From JBCBGF01 sp039820585 (lineage in GTDB: Bacteria > Pseudomonadota > Alphaproteobacteria > Rhodobacterales > Rhodobacteraceae): a stretch of DNA of 37,764 bases. The stretch's first letter is position 1, and the number at the start of each line of letters is the position of its first letter. The DNA lies in NCBI GenBank assembly GCA_039820585.1, contig JBCBPV010000032.1:1-37764 (forward strand). The letters run 5' to 3'. The translations under genes were made by a program, and so were the position numbers. Shown piece by piece: positions 15,038 to 24,196 of this stretch. The notes under the pieces were generated by a model. That model was not told where the DNA came from, did no database searches, and worked only from the letters and a program-made list of their open reading frames with translations.

Positions 15038-15078
15038 GGATGTCCCCGCCCACAACTGGCGCGTAGGTCGCGCGTTGA

Positions 15079-15105
15079 CACCGGGGCAGACTGGCCGCCC
15101 CGGTG
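15079..15105 (-). terminator. Stable hairpin between dctP and dctQ
   Basis: CACCGGGGC (15079-15087) pairs perfectly with GCCCCGGTG (15097-15105) across a 9-base loop. On the transcribed (minus) strand there is no T-run after it. It is more likely a stem that protects the dctP message or partly attenuates transcription, giving more binding protein than permease. Confidence 0.6.
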
Positions 15106-15124
15106 AGAATTTTGGAGTGCGGGC

Positions 15125-16171
<1,047 letters not shown>

Positions 16172-16185
16172 GGATATCCTCCCTA

Positions 16186-16213
16186 TTCACCATATTGGTG
16201 AAGTTTCTTTACC
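16186..16213. promoter_or_regulatory. Three-half-site operator upstream of dctP
   Basis: TTCACC (16186-16191), GGTGAA (16197-16202) and TTTACC (16208-16213) are spaced exactly 11 bases apart, each separated by 5 bases. The first two form a perfect palindrome; the middle and third form a second one with one mismatch. The array ends only four bases from the dctP Shine-Dalgarno, so bound protein would block the start of the TRAP operon. Spacing of one helical turn places all three on one DNA face. The cognate regulator is not identifiable here. Confidence 0.6.
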
Positions 16214-16483
16214 AGTTTTACAGTTTGCTGGCTAGGGCATGCATGTGGGGACGTGGTTCCCCGGCAATGGCACACGCGCTCTGGCCGAACCGTAAGTAGC
16301 CTTTTGAAGCATTTGCAGGGGTTTGCGCAAGTTTATTTCAAGAACTGGCCAGATGTCGGGCAATTCGACCCAGTTTGGAAACGGCAGACTATTTGGGCGC
16401 ACAGTGTTCGGCGCTATGCTGCACCCGCCAAATTGGTCAGGTGCTGCGCTGCAGCAATGAAGCCGAATCGATGGGGTCGGTCG
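16214..16483. other. Non-coding spacer between the TRAP operon and the GT61/GT32 operon
   Basis: No gene, RNA or terminator can be supported in this stretch. It should hold the dctP promoter on the minus strand, but no convincing -35/-10 pair is visible. Short frames here lack ribosome-binding sites and family resemblance. Confidence 0.5.
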
Positions 16484-17293
16484 CTAGGCGGCGCTGCGGC
16501 GCCGGATCGCGTGCAAAATGCGGCGTGCCAGGCCCGCTTTTGGAACGGTGGCCGACCAATGCGTCTGCCCCGCCGTTCCCAGGTCGCCGCGATAGCCCGC
16601 ATATTCGGTCAACAGCACCGGCCGCTCGCCCGTGTGGAAGTGGCGGCGCATCTGCTGGGTGGCGTTCGCGCGTTCAATCAGACGCAGCGATCCCGAGCAC
16701 GTCCCGCCCTCAAACGGCGTCTCCGGGGGGCGGGCCAGGGCGTGGTTCGCGGCGCGGCCAAGGTTGCCGGGGCCAGTGATCAGCCAGCCATTGAACTTGG
16801 ATCGTTTGCACAAGATCTCATGGGTGGCGCGCTCGATGGCGCCGCGGATCACCGGATGGCCGGGCGCAGCGCAGAGAAAGCCGTTTGACAGCGCCCAGGG
16901 CCGGTAGCCATCGGGGGCGGCGACGAGCGTGTCGTCGGGGGTGAGGAGCGTATCAAGGTCCATCAGGCAGACCATGTCGATATCGGCATAGACCCCGCCT
17001 TGGCGATATAGCAGGCAATACCGCCAGAGATCGGCCTGAAACGCGCCGTTCTTGAGCATCCCGTAAGCGCGCGCCACCTCGCCACCAAAGGACGTGTCGA
17101 TAAAGGCGCGGCGGGCGGTGTGGTCATGGAACTGCCAGGCAAAGCCGGGGTTCAGATCGGCCCAGCTTTGTGCGGCGCGGGCCATGCCCGTGGGCACTTC
17201 GGCCCGTTCAAACGTTTGGTGGATGACGCGCGGAATGGCCAGCCTCGGGCCTGCGCGCCGGGCCGGGCGCGCGTTGGGAAGTGTTTCGATCAT
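16484..17293 (-). CDS. OCH1-type glycosyltransferase (GT32, sugar-binding DXD)
   Basis: A 269-residue protein. It has the GT32 start IPRVIHQTFE (about 20-29), the helix FQADLWRYCLLYRQGG (85-100) and the DXD motif in VYADIDMVCL (D104, D106), followed by LSNGFLCAAPGHPVI. This family transfers a sugar from a nucleotide donor to a polysaccharide or glycolipid; the specific sugars are unknown. No membrane segment is seen, so it is probably cytosolic. Its ATG lies three bases after the stop of the GT61 gene, so the two are one operon and probably act on the same surface glycan. Confidence 0.88.
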   Translation of the reverse strand: MIETLPNARPARRAGPRLAIPRVIHQTFERAEVPTGMARAAQSWADLNPGFAWQFHDHTARRAFIDTSFGGEVARAYGMLKNGAFQADLWRYCLLYRQGGVYADIDMVCLMDLDTLLTPDDTLVAAPDGYRPWALSNGFLCAAPGHPVIRGAIERATHEILCKRSKFNGWLITGPGNLGRAANHALARPPETPFEGGTCSGSLRLIERANATQQMRRHFHTGERPVLLTEYAGYRGDLGTAGQTHWSATVPKAGLARRILHAIRRRSAA

Positions 17294-17296
17294 GGT

Positions 17297-18340
17297 CTAG
17301 CCCGTTGCCGTCGCGGGCATCCGCTGGTCGGGCAAGAGGGCAAAGGCCCGCTCGATTGAGGCCACGTCGACCTCAAAATTATCCAGCGAATACTTCTTGA
17401 ACCGCCGTTTCAATGCATATGCCGGTGCGACATAAGCCGCCTTGATCCGCCCACGCACGCCCACCCATGGCACACCCACCTGATCGGCCATGACACGGTA
17501 GTAATCGGTCATATGCCCACAGGGCAGGATCTCCACCAACGCCTTTAGCGCACTGTTGGGGCGCCGATAGAGCAGGGGCGCCAGCCCTGCGCCGTGGATC
17601 GCAACGATCTGTTCGGCGGTGTTGAACAGGCGGAACTGGTCGGCAACGCTCAAATCTTCGGGGTAGATGGTTTGAAACCCCTTGGGCGCGAGGTAGTCGG
17701 CGACCTCGGCCTCGTTCTTGAGCGCGCGGGTGTTGCGGCGCGACAGGAAGACATGTGTCGGCAAGACGGTGTCCTTGCCGGACAAAAGCCCGCGCGCGAG
17801 GGCTGCGCGCCCGGTTTTGCCGCGCACCCACGCGGCCCGCTCGGCCCGCAGCGCGATCCAGGGATCAAGATCAAAGTCGATGCCATCGCCGTCCACCGGC
17901 GCATCGGTGAGTGCCAGGGTCAGGCCGAAGAATGCCGCCGCGCGCTGGATGAAACCCGGCGTGTTGGCGGGCATCAGGATGGTCGCGCTGTGTGCATCAA
18001 TCCCCATCTCATCGCAGATGTGAAAGAACACCGGCAGATGGTTGGTCAGGAAATGCGCCCAGTTCGTCGGCTCGTTCCGGCGAAAATCGAAATTGGCCGC
18101 GCCAGTCAGCGGCATCACTGGCTGCGCCCGCCCGAACACCCGCCGTCGCGGAGGTTGGCCTGCGCCGCTAAGCCGCCTGGGCCCAAATCGCAACGTGCCC
18201 CCGCCCGAGGCGCGTTCGGGCAAAAGGATCTGTTCCACGTCCGGAACGATCCGGTCGATCAGATAAGATGGCGCTGTGACAAGAGTTGCCTGTGCGGCGG
18301 TATACGGCTTAATCCGTACAGTCGTCTGTTTATTGCCCAT
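17297..18340 (-). CDS. GT61-family glycosyltransferase (DUF563)
   Basis: A 347-residue protein with GT61/DUF563 landmarks: NWAHFLTNHLPVFFHI (about 92-107), FLSRRNTRALKNE (about 200), FQTIYPEDLSVADQFRLFN (about 222-240) and IVAIHGAGLAPLLY (about 246-259). The family adds sugars such as xylose or acts in capsule and exopolysaccharide assembly. The ATG at 18340 (MGNKQTTVRI) is preferred to an upstream GTG at 18364 because GAGG lies seven bases before it. First gene of the GT61-GT32 pair. The glycan is unknown. Confidence 0.88.
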   Translation of the reverse strand: MGNKQTTVRIKPYTAAQATLVTAPSYLIDRIVPDVEQILLPERASGGGTLRFGPRRLSGAGQPPRRRVFGRAQPVMPLTGAANFDFRRNEPTNWAHFLTNHLPVFFHICDEMGIDAHSATILMPANTPGFIQRAAAFFGLTLALTDAPVDGDGIDFDLDPWIALRAERAAWVRGKTGRAALARGLLSGKDTVLPTHVFLSRRNTRALKNEAEVADYLAPKGFQTIYPEDLSVADQFRLFNTAEQIVAIHGAGLAPLLYRRPNSALKALVEILPCGHMTDYYRVMADQVGVPWVGVRGRIKAAYVAPAYALKRRFKKYSLDNFEVDVASIERAFALLPDQRMPATATG

Positions 18341-18573
18341 AGTGCGGCCTCGCTTCGGCCTCACCCCACGGGAACATTAGCACAACGCACACGCATATGG
18401 CGAGTCTTTCTGTGATGCCTAATATTCCACGTTGCTTCGAGCGTTTGGAGATGATCCCTTAAGGCTTGGCCTGCTGGAAGTATGGGATGCTGGGACGGTG
18501 ACGAAGACGGCAAGAGCCGGTATTCAAGGGTATTCCTGCGCGCGCCCTGTGCCGCGCCTGGATGGTGTAACTG

Positions 18574-19056
18574 ATGGCCCAGCGTAGGAAAGCCACCCTT
18601 GCCGAGCCGGCGCGCCAGATTGCCGCGCTGCCGATCAAGATCAACGTGGACGGGGCAATTGAGGTTTTGATGGTCACCTCTCGCACCACCCGTCGCTGGG
18701 TAATGCCCAAGGGTTGGACCATGGATGGCAAGAAACCCTGGAAAGCGGCTGAGATCGAAGCGCTGGAAGAGGCGGGGGCCGTGGGCTTTATCGGATCGGA
18801 CCTGCTGGGCACCTATACCTACGACAAGACGCTGGAGGAAGGCACCACGATGCCGGTGGTGGTGGAGCTTTATCCCATGATGGTCGAGCGCCTGCGCAAA
18901 CGCTGGAAAGAGCGGCGCGATCGCACGCGCCGTTGGTTTAGTCTGACTGGGGCTGCCAAGCGCGTGGACGAGCCTGAATTGCAGGCCATCCTGCGGCAGT
19001 TGGCCGACAAGCCGCGGAAAAAGCCCGGGCTGCGGGCGATCCTGAAGAAGCGGTGA
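18574..19056 (+). CDS. NUDIX hydrolase with degenerate Nudix box
   Basis: A 160-residue protein of the diphosphoinositol-polyphosphate/diadenosine-polyphosphate branch of NUDIX. Residues 42-52 (WVMPKGWTMDG) lead into the box at 47-69. The metal-binding core E62-x2-E65-E66-x-G68 is kept, but the box's first Glu is Lys (K53) and its Arg is Ile (I61). The C-terminal part is basic (RKKPGLRAILKKR). These enzymes cleave X-linked nucleoside or inositol diphosphates with Mg2+; the substrate is unknown. It is 64 bases before the flavoprotein gene. A 233-base non-coding stretch separates it from the divergent GT61 gene. Confidence 0.88.
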   Translation: MAQRRKATLAEPARQIAALPIKINVDGAIEVLMVTSRTTRRWVMPKGWTMDGKKPWKAAEIEALEEAGAVGFIGSDLLGTYTYDKTLEEGTTMPVVVELYPMMVERLRKRWKERRDRTRRWFSLTGAAKRVDEPELQAILRQLADKPRKKPGLRAILKKR

Positions 19057-19120
19057 GGCTTTTGTTGTCGGGTGCTGCCGGGTAGGGCTGGGGCATGCGG
19101 ACGACGAAAAGCAAACGGCC

Positions 19121-20524
19121 ATGACCCTACCCCTCGATTTTGCCACCCTGATCGGCGCAGACCATGTGCTGACCGGCGACGCGATGGCGCCCTATCTGAC
19201 CGACTGGACTGGCGCCTATTCAGGCGACGCGCTTGCGGTTCTGCGACCCGGCACCCCTGATGAGGTGGCGCGTGTAGTCGCCGCCGCGCAGGTTCGGCGC
19301 TTGCCCATCACACCGCAAAGCGGCAACACCTCGGTCTCAGGTGGCAGCGTGCCGGGGGTGCGCGGCGGGATTGTGCTGTCGCTCGCCCGGCTGAATCAAA
19401 TCCGCGCGATTGATACTGTGGCGCGCACGGTCACGGTGGATGCGGGCGTGGTCGTGCAAACATTGCAAGAGGCTGTGGGGGCCCATGGTCTCGACTTTCC
19501 GCTTATGTTCGGGGCCCGTGGTTCGGCACTGATTGGGGGGACGCTCGCCACCAATGCGGGCGGGTCGAACGTGCTGCGCTATGGCAATGCGCGAGATCTG
19601 TGCCTGGGGGTGGAGGCGGTGATGGCCGATGGGTCAATGGTCCATGGGCTGACCGGGTTGCACAAGGACAACTCAGGCTATGACCTGCGGCATCTTTTGT
19701 GCGGCTCCGAGGGGACGCTGGGGATCATCACGGGCGCGGTGCTCAAGCTGGTTCCCACCCCGCGTGTGCGGTCGACGGCGTTTCTCAGCCTTGCGGGGTT
19801 GGAAGCGGCGCTGGAAGTGTTGCACGCGTTTCAGGACGCGACGGGCAGATTGGTAGAGGCGTTCGAATGGATGCCGGGCGAGATGGTGCAGGCGATCCTT
19901 GATCACCGCCCCGATTTGCGCGCGCCATTGGGGCATGTCGCTGAGACGCATGTTCTGGTGGAACTGGCCTCAACCCGCGCCGATGATGCGGCGGCGTCTG
20001 AGGGGCAGACGCGCCTCGATGGCGTGCTTTTGGAGGTATTGGAAGCGCAGATGGGTGCGGGGCGGGTGTTGGACGGTGCGGTCGCGGCCTCACACCGGCA
20101 GCGGCAGGACTTCTGGACCCTGCGCGAGGCGGTATTGGAGACGCTCGCAGCCAATGACTTCCAACATATCGACGCCTCGCTGCCACTGTCCGAGGTGCCG
20201 GGTTTCATCGCCGAGGCCGGGGCGTTGGTGGCAAAGGCAGGTCTGCGCACGCTCTTGGTGGGGCATCTGGGCGATGGGAATATCCATTATGCGGTGGCCG
20301 CGCGGGCCGGGGAGGTTCCGGATTTTGAGGGGTTCTTTGGGCGCTTAACCGACCTGCTTCTGGCCCGCCGGGGGTCGTTTAGTGCCGAGCATGGGATCGG
20401 GCGGTCGAAGGCCGCGCTGTTGGCGGCGCGGAAGGATCCGGGGCAGATGGCGGCGATGCAGGCGGTGAAGCGGGCGCTTGATCCGGAGGGACTGCTGAAC
20501 CCGGGAGTGTTGTTTGAGGGGTGA
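19121..20524 (+). CDS. FAD-linked 2-hydroxyacid dehydrogenase (GlcD / D-2-hydroxyglutarate dehydrogenase-like)
   Basis: A 467-residue VAO-type flavoprotein. The N-terminal FAD-binding PCMH domain (about 38-210) contains LPITPQSGNTSVSGGSVPG and GGTLATNAGGSNVLRYGNAR. The C-terminal FAD-oxidase domain (about 215-465) has the metal/substrate motif HLGDGNIHY and the closing EHGIGRSK. The family oxidises D-2-hydroxyacids (D-lactate, glycolate, D-2-hydroxyglutarate) and passes electrons to a quinone, cytochrome c or ETF. The sequence reads closest to D-2-hydroxyglutarate dehydrogenase, but the substrate is not fixed by the motifs. No partner GlcE/GlcF is present. A terminator follows 120 bases downstream. 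Confidence 0.88.
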   Translation: MTLPLDFATLIGADHVLTGDAMAPYLTDWTGAYSGDALAVLRPGTPDEVARVVAAAQVRRLPITPQSGNTSVSGGSVPGVRGGIVLSLARLNQIRAIDTVARTVTVDAGVVVQTLQEAVGAHGLDFPLMFGARGSALIGGTLATNAGGSNVLRYGNARDLCLGVEAVMADGSMVHGLTGLHKDNSGYDLRHLLCGSEGTLGIITGAVLKLVPTPRVRSTAFLSLAGLEAALEVLHAFQDATGRLVEAFEWMPGEMVQAILDHRPDLRAPLGHVAETHVLVELASTRADDAAASEGQTRLDGVLLEVLEAQMGAGRVLDGAVAASHRQRQDFWTLREAVLETLAANDFQHIDASLPLSEVPGFIAEAGALVAKAGLRTLLVGHLGDGNIHYAVAARAGEVPDFEGFFGRLTDLLLARRGSFSAEHGIGRSKAALLAARKDPGQMAAMQAVKRALDPEGLLNPGVLFEG

Positions 20525-20646
20525 CGGGTGGGGGGTGTCGGTTGTGTAAAAGAGGTGGGTTTTGAGAGAAGGGTCCCCAATGCTGCACGGCGCACCAACG
20601 TCCGCTCCTCGGGCAGCGGGCAAAAACGTGGAAAGATCAAACCGAG

Positions 20647-20677
20647 TCGTGCCAAGGCTTTGTGGCACGAGATTTTT
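20647..20677 (+). terminator. Intrinsic terminator after the flavoprotein gene
   Basis: TCGTGCCA (20647-20654) pairs perfectly with TGGCACGA (20663-20670) across an 8-base loop and is followed by GATTTTT. Otherwise the 20525-20859 intergenic region shows no gene; a short frame across it would run through this terminator. Confidence 0.75.
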
Positions 20678-20859
20678 CAACGCTCGCGAGCCCGTCGAAA
20701 TTAGTGACACCGTCGACTGTATTTGGCGCGTGGGTTCTGACAGAGGGTTTGTGTCCGCCATGCGGGACAGAGCGGACCTAGGTCAAAGCTTCAAGCCATG
20801 GAGGCGCAGGTAGGCGTCATGTAACGTGATAGCACTCTGCTGACGAAGTGGACCTCTCG

Positions 20860-21231
20860 ATGATCAAGTACATAGTTCTCGTTGTCTCGCTATTCTTGAA
20901 TGCCGTATTCGCATTCGCTCTTTATGTTCCAGATCGGAATAACGGCCCGAAGATGACATGCGAGGAAAGCAGGAGCGAAAAACTCAACAAGCTGGCGACA
21001 CGGAATTTCGCAATAGAAAGAGAGGCTTCGTTTGATGATACTCACAGGTTCCTTTTGGCAAGTGACTACAAGATGCGTAACGTATCTCAATCATCGGGGA
21101 TGCTCACTTTCGTCTATGTTGCCAGCCACTACCGCAACACTTGCGGTTTTCATTTGCCCGGGATTGACACATCGATAGTTCGAGTACGCGTCGATCCAGT
21201 CCAAGGCTTCCGCGTCATAGACGTAGGCTGA
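20860..21231 (+). CDS. Low-GC hypothetical membrane-anchored or secreted protein
   Basis: A 123-residue protein starting MIKYIVLVVSLFLNAVFAFA, an uncleaved signal anchor or signal peptide, followed by about 100 polar residues with two cysteines (CEESRSEKLNKL near residue 34; NTCGFHLPG near residue 95). The ending VRVRVDPVQGFRVIDVG reads as a beta strand pair. I do not recognise the family. By hand count the gene is about 48% GC, far below the flanking genes, and it stands alone between two non-coding stretches. This suggests acquisition by transfer. A GTG four codons upstream is an alternative start. That it is a real gene rests on the coherent hydrophobic N-terminus and the open frame. Confidence 0.5.
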   Translation: MIKYIVLVVSLFLNAVFAFALYVPDRNNGPKMTCEESRSEKLNKLATRNFAIEREASFDDTHRFLLASDYKMRNVSQSSGMLTFVYVASHYRNTCGFHLPGIDTSIVRVRVDPVQGFRVIDVG

Positions 21232-21248
21232 GCAACGCGGCAGATCAC

Positions 21249-21267
21249 AACGAGCTTTGGGCTCGTT
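21249..21267 (+). terminator. Hairpin after the low-GC orphan gene
   Basis: AACGAGC (21249-21255) and GCTCGTT (21261-21267), seven perfect pairs around TTTGG, 18 bases after the stop. There is no T-run, so it is only terminator-like. Confidence 0.4.
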
Positions 21268-21570
21268 CAACACCTTCTCCGCACCGCAGTATATGCCAAA
21301 ACGCAACCGTTTCTGCCGCCGGCGGAAGCGACGCGTTTTGACCGTATGAGTTTCTCGAAACCGGTCCTTGGCGCAGCCGCAGCGAATTGGCGTTGTACCC
21401 GGGAGCCACCATCGGACCCTAATTTCCCCACCAAGCGTAACCTGCACAAAGGGCTACCCTCGCGCGCCACCCTCGCCCCGACGTTACCCACACCCCACCC
21501 TCTAAAACAATCGACATTCCCGCCCCAGCCGCTAGTGTCGCGCGTCAGCGCATCGTTTTGGGAGGAACCG
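21268..21570. other. Non-coding stretch before fadD
   Basis: No supported gene. An open frame continuous with fadD starts at 21346 but has no ribosome-binding site and encodes Pro/Thr-rich sequence unlike any ligase. A short GC palindrome (CCGCCGGCGG, about 21317-21326) is the only structure seen. It should contain the fadD promoter. Confidence 0.5.
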
Positions 21571-23292
21571 ATGACATCGCCAGACCGTCCCTGGACGGCC
21601 TTTTATGCCCCGGGCACCCGCACCGATATTGAGGCTGCGTCGTATCGTACCATCGGCGATCTGATCCGCTCGGTCGCGCAGACTTATGGGCGAAAGCCGG
21701 CCTTCACCACCTGTCTGCCCAACGGAATGAACGGCACACTCAATTTCGAGCAGGTGGATGAGATGTCGGATGCCTTCGCCGCCTATTTGCGTGAGGTGGC
21801 GGGGTTGAACCGGGGGGACCGGGTTGCTTTGCAGATGCCCAATGCGCTGGGCTTTCCGGTGGCGGCCTTTGGGATCCTGAAGGCTGGGTGCGTGCTGGTC
21901 AACGTGAACCCGCTTTATACCGCCGATGAGATGGCCAAGCAGTTCGCCGATGCCGCGCCTCAAGCGCTGGTGATCGTCGACATGTTTGCAGACAAGATCC
22001 CGGCGGCGACCCGTGGGCATCCGATCCCTAATATCATCGTCACGCGGGTGGCAGAGTTTCTGCCGTCTTTGCCGCGCGGGATCGCAGGGTTGGTGCAGAA
22101 ATACTGGGACCAGTCGGTGAAACCGGTTGAGGTGCCCCATATCCGGTTGCCGGATGCGCTGGAGGCAGGGCGAGCGCATTTGGCGTCTCAGCGGATCGAG
22201 GTGGACCAGTATTTTCAGGCGGTTGGGCCCGATGATGTGGCGTGCCTGCAGTACACCGGCGGCACGACGGGGGTGGCCAAGGGCGCGATGCTGACCCATG
22301 CCAACCTAATCCTGAACATGGAACAGACGATGGAGATGATTACGGGGCTGGAGAAGGGCAATGAGGTCGCTCTGACCGCCCTGCCGATGTACCACATCTT
22401 CGCGTTCACGGTGAATTTGCTGGGCTTTTACTGGCTGGGCTCCCGCAATGTACTAATCCCCAGTCCGCGGCCTCTGATGAACCTCAAGCGTGCATTTGAG
22501 AATTATCGCATCACTTGGATGAGCGGTGTGAACACGCTTTTCAACGGGCTGACCAATGAGATCTGGTTCAAGGACAGCCCGCCCAAACACCTGAAATTCG
22601 CCTCGGCCGGGGGCATGGCGCTGCAGGCGGCGGTGGCCGAGCGGTGGGAAGAGATTACCGGGAAGCCCCTGTTGCAGGGCTATGGCCTGACCGAGACTTC
22701 GCCGATCCTGACATTCAATCCGTTGGGCAAGACACGGGTGGGATCAATCGGGGTGCCGCTGCCCTCAACGCTGGTGACCTGCCTGGATGTAGACGGGCGG
22801 CCTGTGCCGTTGGGCGAGGCGGGCGAGATCGCTGCCAAGGGGCCGCAGGTCATGGCGGGCTATTGGAACAAGCCCGATGAGACCGAGAAGGTGATGAAGA
22901 ACGGCTGGTTCCTGACCGGCGATATCGGGGTTATGGACGGCGACGGCTACTTCAGCATCGTGGACCGCAAGAAGGATATGGTCGTGGTGTCGGGCTTCAA
23001 CGTCTATCCAAACGAGGTAGAGGATTGTCTGGCCACCCATCCCGGTATTCTGGAAGCCGCGGTGATCGGTGTGCCGGATGACGGCACGGGCGAGGCGGTG
23101 AAGGCCTTTGTCGTGCGCCGCGATGACAGCCTGAGCGAGGGCGATATTCGCGCCCACTGCAAGGCGCACCTGACCGCGTACAAGGTGCCCCGCCGGGTAG
23201 AGTTCCGGGACGACCTGCCGAAATCGAACGTGGGCAAGATCCTGCGCAAGGATCTGCGGGCCGAGGAATCGGCTCGCGTGGCGGCGGAATAG
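21571..23292 (+). CDS. fadD: Long-chain acyl-CoA synthetase (FadD-type AMP-binding ligase)
   Basis: A 573-residue adenylate-forming enzyme that activates a carboxylic acid to its CoA thioester via an acyl-adenylate. It has the P-loop YTGGTTGVAKGA (about 228-239), MYHIFAF, the GYGLTETSP adenine motif (about 370), GWFLTGDIG (about 446) and the catalytic-lysine region NVGKILRKDLR near the C-terminus. The ATG at 21571 has GGAGGAA just upstream and begins MTSPDRPW, as in the family. The length and linker fit medium/long-chain ligases rather than the shorter PaaK phenylacetate ligase. The BASS transporter gene starts three bases after its stop, so uptake and activation of an organic acid may be linked. 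Confidence 0.9.
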   Translation: MTSPDRPWTAFYAPGTRTDIEAASYRTIGDLIRSVAQTYGRKPAFTTCLPNGMNGTLNFEQVDEMSDAFAAYLREVAGLNRGDRVALQMPNALGFPVAAFGILKAGCVLVNVNPLYTADEMAKQFADAAPQALVIVDMFADKIPAATRGHPIPNIIVTRVAEFLPSLPRGIAGLVQKYWDQSVKPVEVPHIRLPDALEAGRAHLASQRIEVDQYFQAVGPDDVACLQYTGGTTGVAKGAMLTHANLILNMEQTMEMITGLEKGNEVALTALPMYHIFAFTVNLLGFYWLGSRNVLIPSPRPLMNLKRAFENYRITWMSGVNTLFNGLTNEIWFKDSPPKHLKFASAGGMALQAAVAERWEEITGKPLLQGYGLTETSPILTFNPLGKTRVGSIGVPLPSTLVTCLDVDGRPVPLGEAGEIAAKGPQVMAGYWNKPDETEKVMKNGWFLTGDIGVMDGDGYFSIVDRKKDMVVVSGFNVYPNEVEDCLATHPGILEAAVIGVPDDGTGEAVKAFVVRRDDSLSEGDIRAHCKAHLTAYKVPRRVEFRDDLPKSNVGKILRKDLRAEESARVAAE

Positions 23293-23295
23293 CGG

Positions 23296-24180
23296 ATGGT
23301 TGGTCCCCTAGAACAGGCGATCCTGGCGCTGATGATCTTTGTCATCATGCTGGGGATGGGCGCCTCGCTGACCCCGCGCGACTTCTATCTGGCGCTGCGG
23401 CGGCCTTACGGTTTGGTGATTGGAGTGATTTCGCAATACGGGTTTATGCCGTTTTTGGGGTTTTTGCTGGCGACTTTCCTGACCGTGCCTGAGACGATTG
23501 CCATTGGCATCCTGATCATGTCTTGCATGCCGGGCGGGACCACGTCGAACATTTTTACCTACTTCTCAAAGGGGAACCTCGCGCTGTCGGTCTTGATGAC
23601 AGTGACCTCGACGGTGGCGGGGGTGTTGCTGATCCCGATCATTCTGGTGCTTTATGCGAACGCTCTGGATCTGGATATTCCGCGTGAGAACATCATTGCC
23701 ACGCTCGTTTTGCTGCTGGTGCCGGTGGGCATTGGCATGGTCTTGCGGCGGATCAGCGCCAACGTTGGGGCGGTGACTGAGTTTTTCGGTTCGGCCCTTG
23801 CGCTGTTCTTCATCGTGTTCCTGATCGTCAGCTGGGTCCCCCGCAACTGGCAATTCCTGCTTGAGACAACGTCGGCGACGTATATCGCCTCAATCGGCTT
23901 GGGTCTGTTCGGTATAATGATCGGATATACCTTTGCGCGCAGCCTGCGTCTGCATCCCCGCAACGCGCGAACGGTTGCGTTAGAGACGGGAATCCAGAAC
24001 GGGCCTTTAGCGGTGGCTATCATCGTGTTTACTTTTGGTGGTGGGCCAGAGGGGCAAGCGATCATGGCGGTACCGGTGCTGTATTCTTTGTTTATCGTGA
24101 TCATCTCCACGCTTGTGACGTTGGTCTTCCGGCGGGCGAATACGGCGGCGGAACAGAAAATGCCCGATAGCTTGCTATAA
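23296..24180 (+). CDS. Bile acid:sodium symporter family (BASS) transporter
   Basis: A 294-residue integral membrane protein with about nine or ten hydrophobic segments. The two conserved crossing regions are present: CMPGGTTSNIFTYFSKGNLA (about 76-95) and ETGIQNGPLAVAI (about 231-243). These form the sodium and substrate sites in the family. Bacterial members carry sodium-coupled organic acids such as pyruvate or pantoate; true bile acid transport should not be assumed. It follows fadD by three bases and is therefore co-transcribed. The strong promoter right after its stop begins a new transcript, so it is not part of the paa operon proper. Confidence 0.9.
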   Translation: MVGPLEQAILALMIFVIMLGMGASLTPRDFYLALRRPYGLVIGVISQYGFMPFLGFLLATFLTVPETIAIGILIMSCMPGGTTSNIFTYFSKGNLALSVLMTVTSTVAGVLLIPIILVLYANALDLDIPRENIIATLVLLLVPVGIGMVLRRISANVGAVTEFFGSALALFFIVFLIVSWVPRNWQFLLETTSATYIASIGLGLFGIMIGYTFARSLRLHPRNARTVALETGIQNGPLAVAIIVFTFGGGPEGQAIMAVPVLYSLFIVIISTLVTLVFRRANTAAEQKMPDSLL

Positions 24181-24196
24181 CCGACCGCGCGGTTGG
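24181..24196. promoter_or_regulatory. Palindromic operator of the paa operon (TetR/PaaR-like)
   Basis: CCGACCGCGCGGTTGG is a 16-base palindrome with 14 of 16 matching positions, starting directly after the BASS stop codon. It overlaps the -35 element of the thiolase promoter. ACCGACCG/CGGTCGGT-type palindromes are, as I recall, typical of the TetR-family PaaR repressors of phenylacetate genes that respond to phenylacetyl-CoA. Overlap with the -35 implies repression. The regulator gene is not in the window. Confidence 0.6.

Noticed and set aside
13778..15106. A 442-codon plus-strand frame across dctM/dctQ
   Set aside because: It runs antisense through two well-recognised permease genes and shows no hydrophobic pattern or family motif of its own.
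20562..20813. Possible 83-residue gene after the flavoprotein
   Set aside because: It runs through a clear intrinsic terminator at 20647-20677 and has no recognisable domain or start signal.
21346..21570. N-terminal extension of FadD by 75 residues
   Set aside because: No ribosome-binding site, Pro/Thr-rich sequence unlike ligases, and a strong GGAGGAA directly before the ATG at 21571.
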